A DNA stretch of 7,347 nt. It comes from Methylococcales bacterium (GTDB taxonomy: Bacteria > Pseudomonadota > Gammaproteobacteria > Methylococcales > UBA1147). A program made the translations under genes and the position numbers. Where the stretch lies: contig JANXGZ010000294.1 of the NCBI GenBank assembly GCA_024958995.1, positions 1 through 7,347 of the forward strand, given 5' to 3'. The notes under the pieces are model-generated. The model worked only from the letters and a program-made list of their open reading frames with translations. It was not told where the DNA came from and made no database searches. Numbering within the stretch: the stretch's first letter is position 1; each line of letters begins with the position of its first letter. Positions 6,577 through 7,347 of the stretch are shown here, piece after piece.

Positions 6577-6674
6577 GACGGAAGTCGCTTGAAATGCATC
6601 GCGGCATTCACTCCGAGGGAGCTTTCAGCATCGAGCCGTGGCGGGCAAGTCAGGGGTTTAAATGCAATCCTGCT

Positions 6675-7347
6675 TTAGGACCGAGCCAGCAGGTAAAATA
6701 ACACCAGATTTCCAATCGTCAATAGCGCAGTAAGGCCCTGCCAGAATGCCAGCGGATTACGTTGTACCAGGGGAAGACCTCGCGGTACCAAGAACATGGA
6801 ATTCGGGTGATGAAGGTCGTGGATGAATTCGCTGGGTTCCTGGTAGCGCCCCTCCGGGTTGATCGACAGTGATTTCCTGATTGCACCGTCGATCCATGTT
6901 GGCACCATCGGGTTTAGCTGGATACTCGGAACGTAGTTCAGCCGCGCCAGCTTTGCGTGGGTTGGTTTTTCGGGCATGTCCTGGCCGAAAGGTAGGGCAC
7001 CATTCAGCATTTCATAGGTGATGACCGCCAGCGAAAAGAGGTCTGAACAGGCGTCGCAACGCTGTCCCATGAGATACTCGGGCGCCGAGTAGTTCAGTGT
7101 TCCGAGGATGGTATCATCGTCGCGCTGTCTGGTTTCGGCAATCCCAGCGATCTTGATCGAGCCAAAATCGATGATCCTGACCCGACTCTGCTGGTCCAGC
7201 ATAATGTTTTCCGGCTTGAGGTCCTGGTGTAGCATTTCCATCCGGTGGAAGGCACGCAAACCAGTTGCTATCTGGCTGACAAGTTTGATAACCGTGTTGA
7301 TGTCGGGGTCCGGATGCCGGTCCATCCATTCCCTCAGGGTCTGGCCT
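6675..7347 (-). CDS. Ser/Thr protein kinase with C-terminal membrane anchor (5' partial)
   Basis: The frame is open to the right edge: codons GQTLREW precede the Met at 7325, so that Met is internal and 223 residues are visible. Counting from that Met, the catalytic loop is HQDLKPEN (33-40, catalytic Asp35), followed by the metal-binding DFGS (53-56), activation segment GTLNYSAPEYLMG (75-87), DLFSLAVITYEML (95-107) and the conserved Arg160. The N-lobe with the glycine loop and ATP-binding Lys lies outside. The catalytic loop reads HQD rather than HRD. Residues 195-213 (FWQGLTALLTIGNLVLFYLL) form one hydrophobic helix, so the kinase is probably tethered to the inner membrane facing the cytosol. 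GQTLREW and HQDLKPEN with a C-terminal anchor resemble proteobacterial fusions carrying a PP2C phosphatase domain before the kinase. That would lie beyond the edge and cannot be confirmed. In some pseudomonads such genes neighbour nitrate assimilation genes; the missing flank would tell. It is convergent with the DUF3581 gene. Confidence 0.9.
   Translation of the reverse strand, partial: GQTLREWMDRHPDPDINTVIKLVSQIATGLRAFHRMEMLHQDLKPENIMLDQQSRVRIIDFGSIKIAGIAETRQRDDDTILGTLNYSAPEYLMGQRCDACSDLFSLAVITYEMLNGALPFGQDMPEKPTHAKLARLNYVPSIQLNPMVPTWIDGAIRKSLSINPEGRYQEPSEFIHDLHHPNSMFLVPRGLPLVQRNPLAFWQGLTALLTIGNLVLFYLLARS

Overview
The window looks like ordinary chromosomal DNA of a gammaproteobacterium of moderate G+C content. 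The main evidence is gene order: the 3' end of yhdP, a carbon-nitrogen hydrolase (nit), and tldD, all on the + strand, is a conserved arrangement in that class. A DUF3581 protein, a family I know mainly from gammaproteobacteria, agrees with this. I see no transposase, phage gene, CRISPR array, rRNA or tRNA, so nothing points to a mobile island. I cannot name the genus.

Layout: 1-1621, C-terminal 539 residues of a YhdP/AsmA-like envelope protein (5' end outside the window). 1622-2004, a 383-base spacer with no credible protein gene but with several signals: an inverted repeat with clustered GATC sites, an extended -10 promoter, an intrinsic terminator about 65 nt downstream (together a candidate small RNA or attenuated leader), and a second promoter whose predicted start falls at the nit start codon. 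2005-2832, nit amidase, overlapping tldD by 4 bases. 2829-4277, tldD, the metalloprotease subunit with an intact HExxxH. 4373-5725, tldE/pmbA, the non-catalytic partner, probably from a TTG start. 5813-6559, a DUF3581 protein with its own promoter and an N-terminal motif like that of R-specific enoyl-CoA hydratases. 6560-6674, a convergent spacer. 6675-7347 (- strand), the C-terminal part of a Ser/Thr protein kinase ending in a membrane anchor, cut by the right edge.

Working together: nit, tldD and probably tldE read as one unit. TldD and TldE form a heteromeric protease that cleaves unfolded peptides threaded into its chamber. The nit product probably repairs or hydrolyses small amides as housekeeping. 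YhdP belongs to phospholipid transport to the outer membrane and shares the neighbourhood by conserved order rather than by an obvious pathway. The DUF3581 gene and the kinase look like independent units.

I found no clearly new multi-gene system. The points most worth checking are the putative short RNA in 1801-1866, the hydratase-like catalytic triplet in the DUF3581 protein, and the possible leaderless start of nit.
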